Shown: positions 9,288-18,825, counted from the first letter of the stretch. The stretch: 64,000 bases of DNA from JAFDBW01 sp963723355 (GCA_963723355.1 CAVRQQ010000010.1:62001-126000); one strand, 5' to 3'. Numbers and translations: made by a program. Notes: generated from the letters alone by a model not told the origin.

Positions 9288-9367
9288 AAAGGGTGCTCCC
9301 GTAGTTCGCTTCAATAGGGTAGGCCGCCATTTTTCTTCAAGAGGTTTAATCTGTCAAGTAAACATCC

Positions 9368-10127
9368 CTATGCTGTCCAGGAGAAGCTGCTCTCTTCCCA
9401 GCTCTCAGGAGAGACGGCAAAGCGTCGTTCGACGAGGAAGTGGTTGCTGCCGGCGGTTCTCATCAGCAGGGTTGAGCACCGTGTCCCATAGTCTTGGGTA
9501 CTGATAAAGGCCGCGGACAGCGAGCGCTCCCACTCGAGAGGGATGCCGGTGTCAGGCAGGTCGGCATCGGTGGCCAGCGTCGTATCGGCAAGGATTGCAA
9601 AGGCCCTGTCGTGGTCGATCTGTGGCTGACTCATCAGCTCGCGCAAAGCCTCTTTGCCACGTTTGACCTTTGGCCATGGAGTGTCGATGAGATGGTTGCT
9701 AAGACCGTAAATCCCTGGTTCAAGCCGTTGCGCGACGGGGCCACGGTTCGAGCAGTACCAGAGCTCTTGACCATTGCCAGCAAGCAGGTTGAATCCGGGA
9801 TATGCGCCGATTTGGTTGGCAATTTTTGACAGGAAGTCCTGCGGGGAGTCCATTGGACAGCAGGTAATCTCGTACCAGCCAGCCGCGTGACCGGTGGCTA
9901 TCGCTCTGTTTCATTCCCTCCCGAACGTTGGTGACGCTCGCCCAGCGCAGTCCCCTTGCCCCGAACCAGCTGCCGCCGGAGGCCAGATCGCGGCCGGCAA
10001 TCAACTCACTGCACTCATCCCAGGGCGCGGCCTCCTCTGCTGGTCGGTCGTAAAACTCGTCCCGGTTTGCCAGAACCAGAAGTGGTGTCTGCTCGTTGAA
10101 GAGATGGGCGATCAGGATCAGGCACAT
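9368..10127 (-). CDS. TANGO2/NRDE family protein, frame broken
   Basis: Span of 760 bases (3n+1), about 253 residues, the usual length. The first frame starts MCLILIAHLFNEQTPLLVLANRDEFYDRP, which holds the Asn-Arg-Asp-Glu motif that names the family, followed by AGRDLASGGSWFG and VTNVREG. The second frame takes over near 9840 with DSPQDFLSKIANQIGAYPGFNLL and ends with TRCSTLLM and ERRF. One extra base near 9825-9853 explains the break. The family's biochemical role is not settled; roles in heme trafficking or lipid metabolism have been proposed for eukaryotic members. Confidence 0.8.
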
Positions 10128-10484
10128 GTCAGGGCATCCTTGCCGGTCTGGAGAGTGTTACAGTTTGGCAGATTTGGCTCGTTTAGACAATCCGGTTGCG
10201 ATAACTATTATGCGGCGGCGCTTGCTGCGGCAGGATTAAACAGGCTGGTGCCGAAAGCAGGGTCAAAAACCTTTTTGGCATGGCCTCTTTCTGCCCATAC
10301 AAGGAGTTTATTATCGGCTTTGGTCGAGAATGCTTTTAATCCGCCTGATGCGCGGGTTGTTCTGCCAACCACATATTGACAGTTGCAAAATACAAAGTAT
10401 ATTTGATTCTCTGTAGTTATGTGTTTTCCATGCATCCAGAAGGATGTAGTTAATAAACCTTTAACAATTAGAGGAGATAGGCAA
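10128..10484 (+). promoter_or_regulatory. Intergenic region with sigma-70 promoter for aapJ
   Basis: The gap holds a strong candidate promoter: TTGACA at 10376-10381, a 16-base spacer, and TATATT at 10398-10403, about 80 bases before the aapJ start. GAGGAG lies just upstream of the ATG at 10485. I see no gene or convincing hairpin in the remaining 10128-10370. Confidence 0.7.
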
Positions 10485-11504
10485 ATGAAAATGAGCAGAC
10501 TGACAGTATTGGTAATGATTCTTTCGTTGCTGACAGCAGGGTTCGCTTTCGCAGGCAAGGACCTTGATGCGGTAAAGAAGAAAGGCTTTATTCAGGCCGG
10601 TGTGAATGGCGGGGTCTTTGGCTTCGGTATGCCTGATGAAAAAGGCGTCTGGAAAGGGCTGGATGTCGACACTGCCAAGGCGGTTGCCGCTGCAATCTTC
10701 GGCGATGCCAGCAAGGTCAAGTACACTCCTCTGACCGCCCAGCAGCGCTTCACCGCCCTGCAGTCGGGTGAGATTGACGTGCTGACACGTAACGCGACCC
10801 GTACCCTGAGCCGTGAAACGCAGCTCGGCCTGAACTTCGTCACGGTCAATTATTATGATGGTCAGGGATTCATGGTGCCGAAAAAACTCGGCGTGAAAAG
10901 TGCCAAGGAACTGGGCGGCGCAACGGTTTGCGTTCTGCCGGGTACGACCACCGAGCAGAATGCCGCTGACTATTTCCGCAGCAACAGCATGGACTGGAAG
11001 CCGGTTGTTATCGAGTCAACCAGCGAATTGGCCAAGACCTTCTTTGCCGGCCGTTGTGACGTGCTGACCTCCGATGCCTCGCAGCTGGCAGGGACCCGCG
11101 CTGTTGCGCCGAATCCGAAGGATTACGCGATCCTGCCGGAAATCATCTCCAAGGAACCTCTGGCTCCGGCCGTGCGCCATGGCGACGACCAGTTCCGTGA
11201 CATCGTTGATTTCGCAGTTCTGGCAATGATCAACGCTGAAGAATTGGGCATTACCTCGAAAAATGTCGATGAGATGATGAAGAGCAAGGACCCGATGGTC
11301 CAGCGCTTCCTCGGCGTGATCGAAGGCAACGGCGCTTCTCTTGGCCTTGATGAGAAATGGGCTTACAACATCATCAAGCAGGTCGGTAACTACGGCGAAG
11401 TGTTCGAGCGCAACGTCGGCGTAAATACGACTCTCGGCATTGAGCGCGGCTTGAATGCCCTGTGGACCAACGGTGGCCTGATGTATTCGCCGCCTTTCAA
11501 GTAA
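10485..11504 (+). CDS. aapJ: General L-amino acid ABC transporter, periplasmic binding protein
   Basis: 339 residues from the ATG at 10485. A signal peptide (MSRLTVLVMILSLLTAGFAFA) is followed by a type 3 solute-binding fold: GVNGGVFGFGMPDEKGVWKGLDVDTAKAVAAAIFGD, LTAQQRFTALQSGEIDVLTRNATRTLSR, and a C-terminal LGIERGLNALWTNGGLMYSPPF. The last motif and the GVNGG start are characteristic of AapJ/BztA, which bind a broad range of L-amino acids. The permease and ATPase genes follow on the same strand. Confidence 0.92.
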   Translation: MKMSRLTVLVMILSLLTAGFAFAGKDLDAVKKKGFIQAGVNGGVFGFGMPDEKGVWKGLDVDTAKAVAAAIFGDASKVKYTPLTAQQRFTALQSGEIDVLTRNATRTLSRETQLGLNFVTVNYYDGQGFMVPKKLGVKSAKELGGATVCVLPGTTTEQNAADYFRSNSMDWKPVVIESTSELAKTFFAGRCDVLTSDASQLAGTRAVAPNPKDYAILPEIISKEPLAPAVRHGDDQFRDIVDFAVLAMINAEELGITSKNVDEMMKSKDPMVQRFLGVIEGNGASLGLDEKWAYNIIKQVGNYGEVFERNVGVNTTLGIERGLNALWTNGGLMYSPPFK

Positions 11505-11522
11505 CTGCTTTTTAGCTGGACC

Positions 11523-11560
11523 GGGGAGATGCCGCTTGTCGGCATCTCCCCTTGTTTGTT
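11523..11560 (+). terminator. Hairpin terminator or attenuator between aapJ and aapQ
   Basis: A perfect 12-base stem, GGGGAGATGCCG / CGGCATCTCCCC (11523-11534 and 11540-11551), with a five-base loop, is followed by a T-rich tract. It sits 18 bases after aapJ and before aapQ. This placement is typical for giving the binding protein more transcript than the membrane parts. Confidence 0.8.
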
Positions 11561-11617
11561 ATGCTGGCACTGTAGTCCTTTCCCGGGGGGCGGCTCTGAA
11601 CTGCAACAGGATCTTCT

Positions 11618-12821
11618 TTGAATAGCAAAGATATCAATAGTATAGCTGACACGGACTTGCGGCCGAGCACGGTGCCGTTCTGGCGCGACCCGGACAAGCG
11701 GGCCATCGTCTTCCAGGTCGTGGCCCTGCTTCTGGTTGCGTTTGTCAGCTATTATCTCTTCTCCAATACCCAGGCCAACCTTGAACGACAATCGATTGCT
11801 ACCGGCTTCGGTTTCATGGAAAAGGAGGCCGGTTTCGAGATCGGTGAGTCGGTCGTCGAGTATTCGGCCGCGGACACTTATGCCGACGCCTTGCTGGTCG
11901 GTGCCCTGAACACGATCAAGGTCTCCTTCATAGGGATCATTCTGACCACGATTCTTGGCACCATCATCGGCATCTCCCGCCTGTCCAGCAACTGGCTGTT
12001 GTCAAAACTCGCGGCGGGATATATCGAATTGATGCAGAATATCCCGATCCTCCTGCAGCTCTTTTTCTGGTACGCCATTTTCTACGAATCTTTTCCGTCG
12101 CCACGCCAGGCATTGAACCCGTTTGGCGGGGTGTTCCTCTGTAACCGCGGGCTGATTTTCGGCGTACCGGAGGCCCATGCTGCGCATGCCGCCATGGGCT
12201 GGGCGTTCGTGATTGCCCTGGCTGTCGGCTGGGGGCTGAATCGCTGGGGGCGCCAGCGCCAGGCACGGACCGGGCAGATCTTCCCGGCGGTCAGGGTTAC
12301 CCTTGCGCTGTCGGTCGTGTTGCCACTGCTCGCCTGGTTTGCCTACGGTGCACCGACGGCCATGGATATCCCGGAGCTGCAGCGGTTTCAATTTCAAGGG
12401 GGGCGTGACGGTCAGCCCCGAATTCAGCGCCTTGTTGCTGGGCCTGGTGCTTTACACGGCGGCGTTTGTCGCCGAGATTGTCCGCGCCGGTATCCAGTCG
12501 GTCGGTCGCGGCCAGGTTGAGGCGGCCATGGCGGTCGGCTTGCGTCCCGGTCAGGTCCTGCACCTGGTGATTCTGCCCCAGGCGCTGCGCGTGATCATTC
12601 CGCCGCTGACCAGCCAGATGCTCAACCTGACCAAGAACAGTTCTCTGGCGATCGCCATCGGCTATGCCGATTTTGTGGCGGTCACCAACACCACGATTAA
12701 CCAGACCGGTCAGGCGATCGAGGGCGTGGCCCTGATCATGCTGGTCTATCTCTTCTTCAGCTTGTCGACGTCAGTATTTATGAACTGGTACAACAAGAAG
12801 ATGGCCCTGGTGGAGAGGTGA
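11618..12821 (+). CDS. aapQ: Amino acid ABC transporter permease AapQ, frame broken
   Basis: Span of 1204 bases (3n+1), about 401 residues, the length expected for AapQ/BztB, which are longer than ordinary permeases. The first frame starts at a TTG and carries LLVGALNTIKVSFIGIILTTILGTIIGISRLS and YIELMQNIPILLQLFFWY. The second frame, from near 12380, carries GFNFKGGVTVSPEFSALLLGLVLYTAAFVAEIVRAGI and the EAA loop (VEAAMAVGLRPGQVLHLVILPQALR). One extra base near 12378-12384 breaks the frame. It pairs with AapM in the inner membrane. Confidence 0.88.
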
Positions 12822-12825
12822 CCCC

Positions 12826-13917
12826 ATGACCAATCCTCCAGTCTCGACCCGCGAATATCTCAAGCCCCCGATTACCGAAGTCGGAGTAATCGGCTGGCTG
12901 CGTGGCAACCTGTTCAACAGCTGGTTCAACTCGCTGTTGACGATAGCAGTGCTGATGCTGCTCTGGCAGATCGTGCCGCCATTTTTCCGCTGGGCGTTCA
13001 TCGACAGCGTCTGGAACACTCCGGCAGAGGCCTGTCGCGACATCGAAGGTGCCTGCTGGTCGATCATCCCGCGAAATATCAGTTTTATCATCTTCGGCTT
13101 CTTCCCTGACGGTGAGCAGTGGCGGCCGGGTCTCGCCATGGCGCTGATGCTTGGCCTGGTGATCTTTTCCCGGAATCGCAAGCACTGGAAGAAATCACTT
13201 GGCGTTTACTGGACAATCGGACTGATTGTCATGGGCACCCTGATGTATGGCGGTGTCTTCGGCATGCAGGTGGTTGAAACGGCCCGCTGGAGCGGTCTGC
13301 CACTGACTTTCATGCTCGCCTTGTTCGGCATGGTCGCCGCTTACCCGCTCGGAGTGTTTCTGGCGCTTGGCCGGCAGTCAAGGATGCCGGCAATCAAGAC
13401 CCTCTGCGTCGTCTATATCGAGATGATTCGCGGGGTGCCGCTGATCAGCCTGCTGTTCATGTCGTCGGTCATGTTCCCGCTGTTTCTCCCCGAAGGGGTG
13501 ACGATTGACAAGGTGTTGCGCGCCCAGGTGGCGATCATCCTCTTTACCGCGGCCTATATCGCCGAGGTGGTGCGTGGTGGACTCCAGGCCATGCCGCGCG
13601 GTCAGTTCGAAGCTGCTGACTCGATCGGCCTGAACTACAACCAGACGATGCGGCTGATTATTTTGCCACAGGCGCTGAAGATCGTGATCCCACCGAGCGT
13701 CGGCATTCTGCTGTCGGCATTTAAAGATACCTCGCTGGTTGTGATCATCGCCCTGTACGATGTGCTGAAGACGACCAAGGTTACCCTGTCGAACCCGAAG
13801 TGGACCGGCTACTCGACCGAGGCCTATATCTTCCTGGCGGTTCTTTACTTCATCTGTTGCTACGCGATGTCGAATTATAGCCGAAAACTGGAGAAAGAAC
13901 TGCACACCGGTCGTTAA
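12826..13917 (+). CDS. aapM: Amino acid ABC transporter permease AapM
   Basis: 363 residues, four bases after aapQ. An N-terminal region with membrane helices precedes the standard permease domain: LPLTFMLALFGMVAAYPLGVFLALGRQS, YIEMIRGVPLISLLFMSSVMFPLF, and the EAA loop QFEAADSIGLNYNQTMRLIILPQALK that contacts the ATPase. The long N-terminus is typical of AapM/BztC. It forms the inner-membrane channel with AapQ. Confidence 0.92.
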   Translation: MTNPPVSTREYLKPPITEVGVIGWLRGNLFNSWFNSLLTIAVLMLLWQIVPPFFRWAFIDSVWNTPAEACRDIEGACWSIIPRNISFIIFGFFPDGEQWRPGLAMALMLGLVIFSRNRKHWKKSLGVYWTIGLIVMGTLMYGGVFGMQVVETARWSGLPLTFMLALFGMVAAYPLGVFLALGRQSRMPAIKTLCVVYIEMIRGVPLISLLFMSSVMFPLFLPEGVTIDKVLRAQVAIILFTAAYIAEVVRGGLQAMPRGQFEAADSIGLNYNQTMRLIILPQALKIVIPPSVGILLSAFKDTSLVVIIALYDVLKTTKVTLSNPKWTGYSTEAYIFLAVLYFICCYAMSNYSRKLEKELHTGR

Positions 13918-13947
13918 GGCCGGCAAGCCATATACTGTGAGAGTGCT

Positions 13948-14718
13948 ATGAACGAGATTGAACAACAAGCTGCCGTGACCCCTGCTGACAGGCCGATTAT
14001 CGAAGTCAACAGCATGCACAAGTGGTACGGAGATTTTCATGTGCTCAGTGATATCAACCTGCATGTGCAGCTGGGCGAGAGGATAGTTATCTGCGGGCCA
14101 TCAGGTTCCGGCAAGTCAACCCTGATCCGCTGTATCAACCGGCTTGAAGAGCACCAGAAAGGCCAGATCGTCGTCAACGGCACGGAGTTGACCAACGACA
14201 TCAAGAATATTGAGAAGGTCCGCACCGAAGTCGGCATGGTCTTCCAGCACTTCAACCTCTTTCCCCACTTGTCGATCATCGACAACCTGACGCTGGGGCC
14301 GATATGGGTGCGCAAGACGCCGAAGAAAGAGGCTGACGAGATGGCGATGATGTTCCTGGAGAAGGTGCATATTGCCGAGCAGGCGAAAAAGTTTCCCGGT
14401 CAGCTCTCCGGTGGCCAGCAGCAGCGCGTGGCGATTGCCCGCAGTCTATGCATGAAGCCTAAAGTGATGTTGTTTGACGAGCCGACCTCGGCGCTTGATC
14501 CGGAGATGATCAAGGAGGTCCTTGACGTCATGATCGATCTGGCCGAAGAGGGCATGACGATGCTGGTGGTTACCCACGAGATGGGCTTTGCCAAGAGCGT
14601 CGCCGACCGGGTGATGTTTATGGACGAAGGCCAGATCGTCGAGCAGAACACTCCGCATGTATTTTTCGAAAACCCGCAACATGAACGGACCAAGCTGTTC
14701 TTAAGCCAGATCCTTTAG
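13948..14718 (+). CDS. aapP: Amino acid ABC transporter ATP-binding protein AapP
   Basis: 256 residues. Walker A is GPSGSGKST, the Q-loop is in GMVFQHFNLFPHL, the signature is LSGGQQQRVAIARSL, Walker B is VMLFDEPTSALDPE, and the H-loop is VVTHEMGFA. It belongs to the polar amino acid ATPase group. It is the last gene of aapJQMP and is followed by a strong hairpin. Confidence 0.94.
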   Translation: MNEIEQQAAVTPADRPIIEVNSMHKWYGDFHVLSDINLHVQLGERIVICGPSGSGKSTLIRCINRLEEHQKGQIVVNGTELTNDIKNIEKVRTEVGMVFQHFNLFPHLSIIDNLTLGPIWVRKTPKKEADEMAMMFLEKVHIAEQAKKFPGQLSGGQQQRVAIARSLCMKPKVMLFDEPTSALDPEMIKEVLDVMIDLAEEGMTMLVVTHEMGFAKSVADRVMFMDEGQIVEQNTPHVFFENPQHERTKLFLSQIL

Positions 14719-14749
14719 ACGCGTGACAAGACAAGAATAGGTAAATCAG

Positions 14750-14780
14750 ATCGGGGACACATCGTTGATGTGTCCCCGAT
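14750..14780 (+). terminator. Terminator hairpin after aapP
   Basis: A perfect 13-base stem, ATCGGGGACACAT / ATGTGTCCCCGAT, with a five-base loop. The trailing sequence is only moderately T-rich. It also lies directly past the 3' end of the convergent LysR gene, so it could serve both sides. Confidence 0.7.
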
Positions 14781-14797
14781 TCTGTTCGCTACCCAAC

Positions 14798-15643
14798 CTA
14801 CCGCATCCCTTCCCGGATATGCTGGGCCATGCATGCCACGGCCGCGTGGATTTCTTCCCGGCGAACGTTTGAGCACAATCTTGGCCGTCCGGCAGGCTCC
14901 GGAAAGCCATCCTCTTTTCTGAGCACGACGAAATTCCTGGGGCGCGACACTGCCAAACAGGATGGACACTGCAAGGCCGGCAGAGACGGTAGCGATGATG
15001 CCGGCGACACTTGGGCTTTGATAGGCGACGCGATAGCGCGGTTGATTGAATCGAGCGCTTCCAGGGCCCACTTGCGAAAGATACATTCATCGTGAAACAC
15101 CGCCAGGGGCAAAGGGTCTTCCTCGTGGGTCAGGTGGTTTGCAGAAGTGACCCAGACGGCTTGATCGTGACGAATGATTTCTCCGTCCTTGTCCGGGTAC
15201 CGTTGACCAGGGCAAGGTCAAGTTCACCATTTTCCAGGGCCGGGAACCAGCAGCGAGGTCGGTTCGCAGCGGACCGTGACCTGTACTCTGTGGATAGGTG
15301 TTGGCAAAGCGCGACAGGATATCAGGAAGAAAGCGCAGCGCATAATCGTCGATAATGCCGATGCGCACGCGATCCGGCGACATCCGGCTTGACCATCGCC
15401 GCAACGGTTTCTTCGTGCAATTTGAGCAGTCTTCTGGCATAAGGAAGGAGTGCCTCACCTTCTGTGGTGATTTAAGCAGCGCCCGATGCGTTCAAAGAGA
15501 GGCTGGCCGATCGTGTCCTCAAGGCGCTTGACCTGCATGCTGATTGCGGACTGGGTCCGATGCACCACCTGCGAGGCGTTGGTAAAACCACCAGTGTCGA
15601 TGATGGCGAGAAAGGTTTTCAGTAGATCGATCTGCAGTTCCAT
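14798..15643 (-). pseudogene. LysR-family transcriptional regulator with multiple frame breaks
   Basis: The start at 15643 gives an intact winged helix: MELQIDLLKTFLAIIDTGGF, SQVVHRTQSAISMQVKRLED, GQPLFERIGR. After that the reading passes through several frames: ITTEGEALLPYARRLLKLHEE, then VRIGIIDDYALRFLPDILSRF, then VTVRCEP and ALENGELDLALVNGT, then EIIRHDQAVWVTSANHL, then a C-terminal stretch ending at 14798. At least five indels are needed in 846 bases, far denser than anywhere nearby apart from the DUF1302 gene. This is either a decaying gene or a poorly read stretch. The target genes are unknown. Confidence 0.7.
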
Positions 15644-15653
15644 AGGCCTTCTC

Positions 15654-15668
15654 ATCAAAAATATTGAT
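15654..15668. promoter_or_regulatory. Candidate LysR-type operator
   Basis: ATCAAAAATATTGAT is a perfect inverted repeat (ATCAA, five bases, TTGAT) and contains the T-N11-A core expected of LysR-type sites. It lies ten bases upstream of the LysR start, in the divergent region toward the small DUF1127-like gene, which suits autoregulation. Confidence 0.45.
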
Positions 15669-15800
15669 GTGAAAGCATTCAATAAATTCGTTTTACAAAT
15701 CAATACCATGCTTGCATAGTGAAGTCAAACAAGCAGCAAGGAGGCTTCGCAGCATGGTGCTGAGCGGATTAGTTTAAAAGAGGCTGGAAACACGATAAAA

Positions 15801-15956
15801 ATGTGGCGGGAGATTGCCGAAGAGAACGAAGTGAATTGCGGAGGCTTAGCGAAGCATCTCGCCAAGGATATCGGCATCAGCCGAGCCGAGGCCGAGCGTG
15901 AGGCGGATCGGCCATTCTGGGACTATGACCGCCGGAGACGAAGAGTTGCATGGTGA
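15801..15956 (+). CDS. DUF1127-like small basic protein
   Basis: 51 residues from ATG to TGA. The C-terminal half, LAKDIGISRAEAEREADRPFW, matches the DUF1127 pattern DIGLSRxdaxxEaxxPFW. The N-terminus MWREIAEENE resembles the usual WRE-rich lead but is short. The frame stays open back to 15723 without a good start, so the true start is uncertain, and the ribosome-binding site is weak. Related small proteins in alphaproteobacteria bind RNA or regulate phosphate and carbon uptake, but I do not extend that role here. It is divergent from the broken LysR gene. Confidence 0.5.
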   Translation: MWREIAEENEVNCGGLAKHLAKDIGISRAEAEREADRPFWDYDRRRRRVAW

Positions 15957-16031
15957 ATCGGGCGGCGATGATGACCGGGTTGGTGCCGACCGGCAGGTTG
16001 TTGCCTGCAGTCATGAATTTGAGTGTTTTTG

Positions 16032-16514
16032 TCAGATCTTTTCAAATCGATTCAGCTCGACATTTTTGCGCGAACTATGCGGATCAAAGATCTGCCCGTT
16101 CATGGCGATATAGACCCCGGCTGAAAGAGTCTGTGCTGCCATCATCGCGCTGGCAATATTGAAGACGGCATCGGTGTGGCGAAAGCGTGCCGGCTGCATG
16201 GCGCCGGTCAGGACAATGGTTTTGTTCGCTATCCCGGCCAGGGCCCTGGCGGTGTCGATCATGGTGTCGGTCCCGTGAGTGATGACGATCTGCGCGGCAC
16301 GGGAGTTCTGCGCCGCCTGACGAATCATGATACGGTCCTGATCGGTAAGCTCAAGGCTGTCCTTGCGCATCAGCGACGTGACCCGGTAGTCGACGGTCAG
16401 GTTGGCCTCGCGCAGAACTTCGACAATCTGTGGCTCGCCAACCTCGAAGGAGCTCTTTGAGTCAAAGTAGACTTTGTCGATGGTGCCGCCGGTGGTGAAT
16501 ATTTCAAGCTGCAT
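16032..16514 (-). CDS. Short asparaginase-domain protein
   Basis: 160 residues from the ATG at 16514, behind GGGGAG. Both active-site motifs of type I/II asparaginases are present: FTTGGTIDKV with the nucleophile Thr, and VITHGTDTMIDTA. The protein ends at about the point where full-size enzymes (around 330 residues) enter their second domain, which is absent. No remnant of the second domain is visible upstream of 16032. Short single-domain forms exist in databases as I recall, but their activity is not established, so asparagine hydrolysis is only an inference. Confidence 0.75.
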   Translation of the reverse strand: MQLEIFTTGGTIDKVYFDSKSSFEVGEPQIVEVLREANLTVDYRVTSLMRKDSLELTDQDRIMIRQAAQNSRAAQIVITHGTDTMIDTARALAGIANKTIVLTGAMQPARFRHTDAVFNIASAMMAAQTLSAGVYIAMNGQIFDPHSSRKNVELNRFEKI

Positions 16515-16654
16515 ATCTTCTCCCCTGTATTCCGAATGCCCAGTTAAATCTATACAGCATGGATTACTTGTCAACATAACTGTTGTAAAAATTGATGTCC
16601 AAGAGATTAATCCTGTGTCGGCGTTGCTTTTGTCAGTTGCCGGGCGGAAAAGAG

Positions 16655-16680
16655 AAAGGGCGCCCGAATGGGCGCCCTTT
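16655..16680 (-). terminator. Terminator of pckA
   Basis: AAAGGGCGCCC and GGGCGCCCTTT pair around a four-base loop, 22 bases after the pckA stop and before the asparaginase-domain gene. Both arms end in A/T runs. Confidence 0.8.
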
Positions 16681-16702
16681 GCTTGTCATATTGTCTTTTG
16701 GG

Positions 16703-18283
16703 TCAGACCTGCGGACCGGCCTGGGTGTAATCGAAATCATCGTTGTCGGTGATGTACTTCTTGAAGTTCTCGATGAACATGCCGGCCAGCTTGTTGGCTG
16801 TGTTATCGAACGCATCCTTATCCGTCCAGGCGTTGCGGGGGTTGAGCAGGTTGGTATCGACGCCCGGCAAGGTCTTGGGAATGTTGAGCCGAAACCAGCG
16901 GGTCTGGTCGAACTCAACGTCGTTGATGCTGCCGTCGAGGATGGCGTTGATGCAGGCGCGGGTCGCCTTGATGCTCATCCGCTTGCCGACGCCGTAGCCG
17001 CCGCCGACCCAGCCGGTGTTGACCAGGTAGGCGTTGACGCTGTGCTTCTCCATCTTGTCGCCGAGCAGCTTGGCGTATGCCGTCGGGTGCAGCGGCAGGA
17101 AGGCTTCACCGAAGCAGGAAGAAAACGTCGCCTGCGGCTCCGTGACACCACGCTCAGTGCCGGCGACCTTGGCGGTGTAGCCGGAGAGGAAGTAGTACAT
17201 CGCCTGTTCCTTGGTCAGCTTGGAGACTGGAGGCAGAACGCCGAAGGCATCGCAGGTCAGGAAAATAATATTTTTTGGATGTCCACCCTTGAGGCTCGGA
17301 TCATGATTGTCGATATGCTCAATCGGGTAGGAGACCCTGGTATTCTCGGTCTTGGCATCGCTGTCAAAGTCGATCACGCCGTTGTCATCGGCAACCACGT
17401 TTTCGAGCAACGCGTTGCGTTGGATGGCCTTGTAGATCTCCGGTTCATTTTCTGCGCTCAGATTGATGGTCTTGGCGTAGCAGCCGCCTTCGAAGTTGAA
17501 AATTCCGTCGTCATCCCAACCGTGCTCATCATCACCGATCAGCTTGCGATGGGGGTCGGTGGAAAGAGTGGTCTTGCCGGTTCCCGAAAGACCGAAGAAG
17601 AGGGCCACATCACCACCTTTGCCGACGTTGGCCGAGCAATGCATGGAGAGGATCCCCTGCATCGGCAGCCAGTAGTTCATCATGGTGAAGATACCCTTTT
17701 TCATTTCGCCGCCGTACCAGGTGCCGCCGATGATGGCAATGTTCTTTTCGATGTTGAAAACAACGAACACCTCGGAGTTGAGGCCATGTTGCTCCCACTT
17801 CTCGTTGGTCAGGCTGCAGGCGTTGTATACGGTGAACTGTGGCGCGAAGTTGTCGAGGTCGCTTTGACTCGGGCGGATGAACATGTTCTTGACAAAGTGG
17901 GACTGCCATGCGAACTCGGTGACGAAGCGAACCGAGGTGCGGGTCTTTTGGTTGGCTCCGCAGAATCCATCCGTCACATAAAGGTCCTTGCCGGAGAGAT
18001 ATTCGATAACCTCAGCATACAGCTGGTCGAAAACTTCGGGAGCCATCGACTGGTTGATCTTACCCCAGGCAATATTCTCGAAGGATGGTTTCTGATGGAC
18101 AAAATACTTGTCCTTGGGCGAGCGGCCGGTAAATTTACCGGTGTCCACCATCATGGTCCCGTTTTCAGAAATGGCACCTTCGCGGTTTTTCTTTTCCTGT
18201 TCGAAAAGCTCATCGTAAGAGAGATTGTGCTGGATCTTGCCGATACTTTTCAGTCCGAGGTCCTGGGCGCTGAGGTTTGACAT
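16703..18283 (-). CDS. pckA: Phosphoenolpyruvate carboxykinase (ATP)
   Basis: 526 residues, normal size. It interconverts oxaloacetate + ATP and PEP + ADP + CO2. Landmarks: TGKFTGRSPKDKYFV (substrate-binding Arg), GTWYGGEMKKGIF (metal and substrate Lys), the kinase-1a loop GLSGTGKTTLS, HGWDDDGIFNFEGGCYAK (kinase-2 and metal Asp), and GYTAKVAGTERG. GGGAG precedes the ATG. It is transcribed away from a GTP-type enzyme of the same reaction class at 18826, an unusual pairing. Confidence 0.95.
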   Translation of the reverse strand: MSNLSAQDLGLKSIGKIQHNLSYDELFEQEKKNREGAISENGTMMVDTGKFTGRSPKDKYFVHQKPSFENIAWGKINQSMAPEVFDQLYAEVIEYLSGKDLYVTDGFCGANQKTRTSVRFVTEFAWQSHFVKNMFIRPSQSDLDNFAPQFTVYNACSLTNEKWEQHGLNSEVFVVFNIEKNIAIIGGTWYGGEMKKGIFTMMNYWLPMQGILSMHCSANVGKGGDVALFFGLSGTGKTTLSTDPHRKLIGDDEHGWDDDGIFNFEGGCYAKTINLSAENEPEIYKAIQRNALLENVVADDNGVIDFDSDAKTENTRVSYPIEHIDNHDPSLKGGHPKNIIFLTCDAFGVLPPVSKLTKEQAMYYFLSGYTAKVAGTERGVTEPQATFSSCFGEAFLPLHPTAYAKLLGDKMEKHSVNAYLVNTGWVGGGYGVGKRMSIKATRACINAILDGSINDVEFDQTRWFRLNIPKTLPGVDTNLLNPRNAWTDKDAFDNTANKLAGMFIENFKKYITDNDDFDYTQAGPQV

Positions 18284-18825
18284 TGTGTGACTCCCTGGGT
18301 TTGGAAGCTCTTAACTTCCTCTTAATTTTTGTTCCTGATTTTATAAAAGAATAGGCCTGTCACAATAACAACCTGGGTGACAAGCCGGCATTTAGTTAAC
18401 TTCTGACAAGGCGTAATTCCAACCAATTCAGTAAACTATAGGACGAAATTCCAAGTAAAATCAAGCGGTTTTTCGCTGCTGTCGAGCGAACAGTCCTGCC
18501 CGTTATCCTTGTCGTCATAAATAGCTGCGGCACTTTAACAAATTTAGCGAGGATAAAAAAGTAAAAATATCGCCTGCTCCGAATTATTGTAGAATCATGC
18601 GACTTCACTAGTATTTACTGGTAAAGATTTTGTTGTTGTGAAAAGGAAAATCCGTCATGGATATTCCATTTTTAATTTCAAGAAAAATGTGTACGGTCAG
18701 GGATTGTGCCGCCATCGCTTTGTCGCATTTTAAAATATCATCTCGGGACACTGCCAACGGCGAATAACATGGTAGGATATTATTCATTGGACTTACAGGA
18801 AACCATCTGACGGGAGGCCAGAAAA
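18284..18825. promoter_or_regulatory. Divergent intergenic region between the two PEPCK genes
   Basis: 542 AT-rich bases that must carry both promoters. TGTCAC (18358-18363) and GTGACA (18377-18382) form an inverted repeat with a 13-base spacer about 75 bases before pckA, a possible regulator site. GGAAG/CTTCC at 18303-18319 can fold in the pckA leader. I could not pick a convincing -35/-10 pair for either gene and see no small gene with a ribosome-binding site. Confidence 0.35.

Noticed and set aside
16592..18280. Open frame of over 560 codons on the plus strand opposite pckA
   Set aside because: Shadow of the GC-rich third positions of pckA; no family features.
18396..18608. 70-codon minus-strand reading frame in the gap between the PEPCK genes
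   Set aside because: GTG start without a ribosome-binding site, composition unlike neighbouring genes, and located where promoters are needed.
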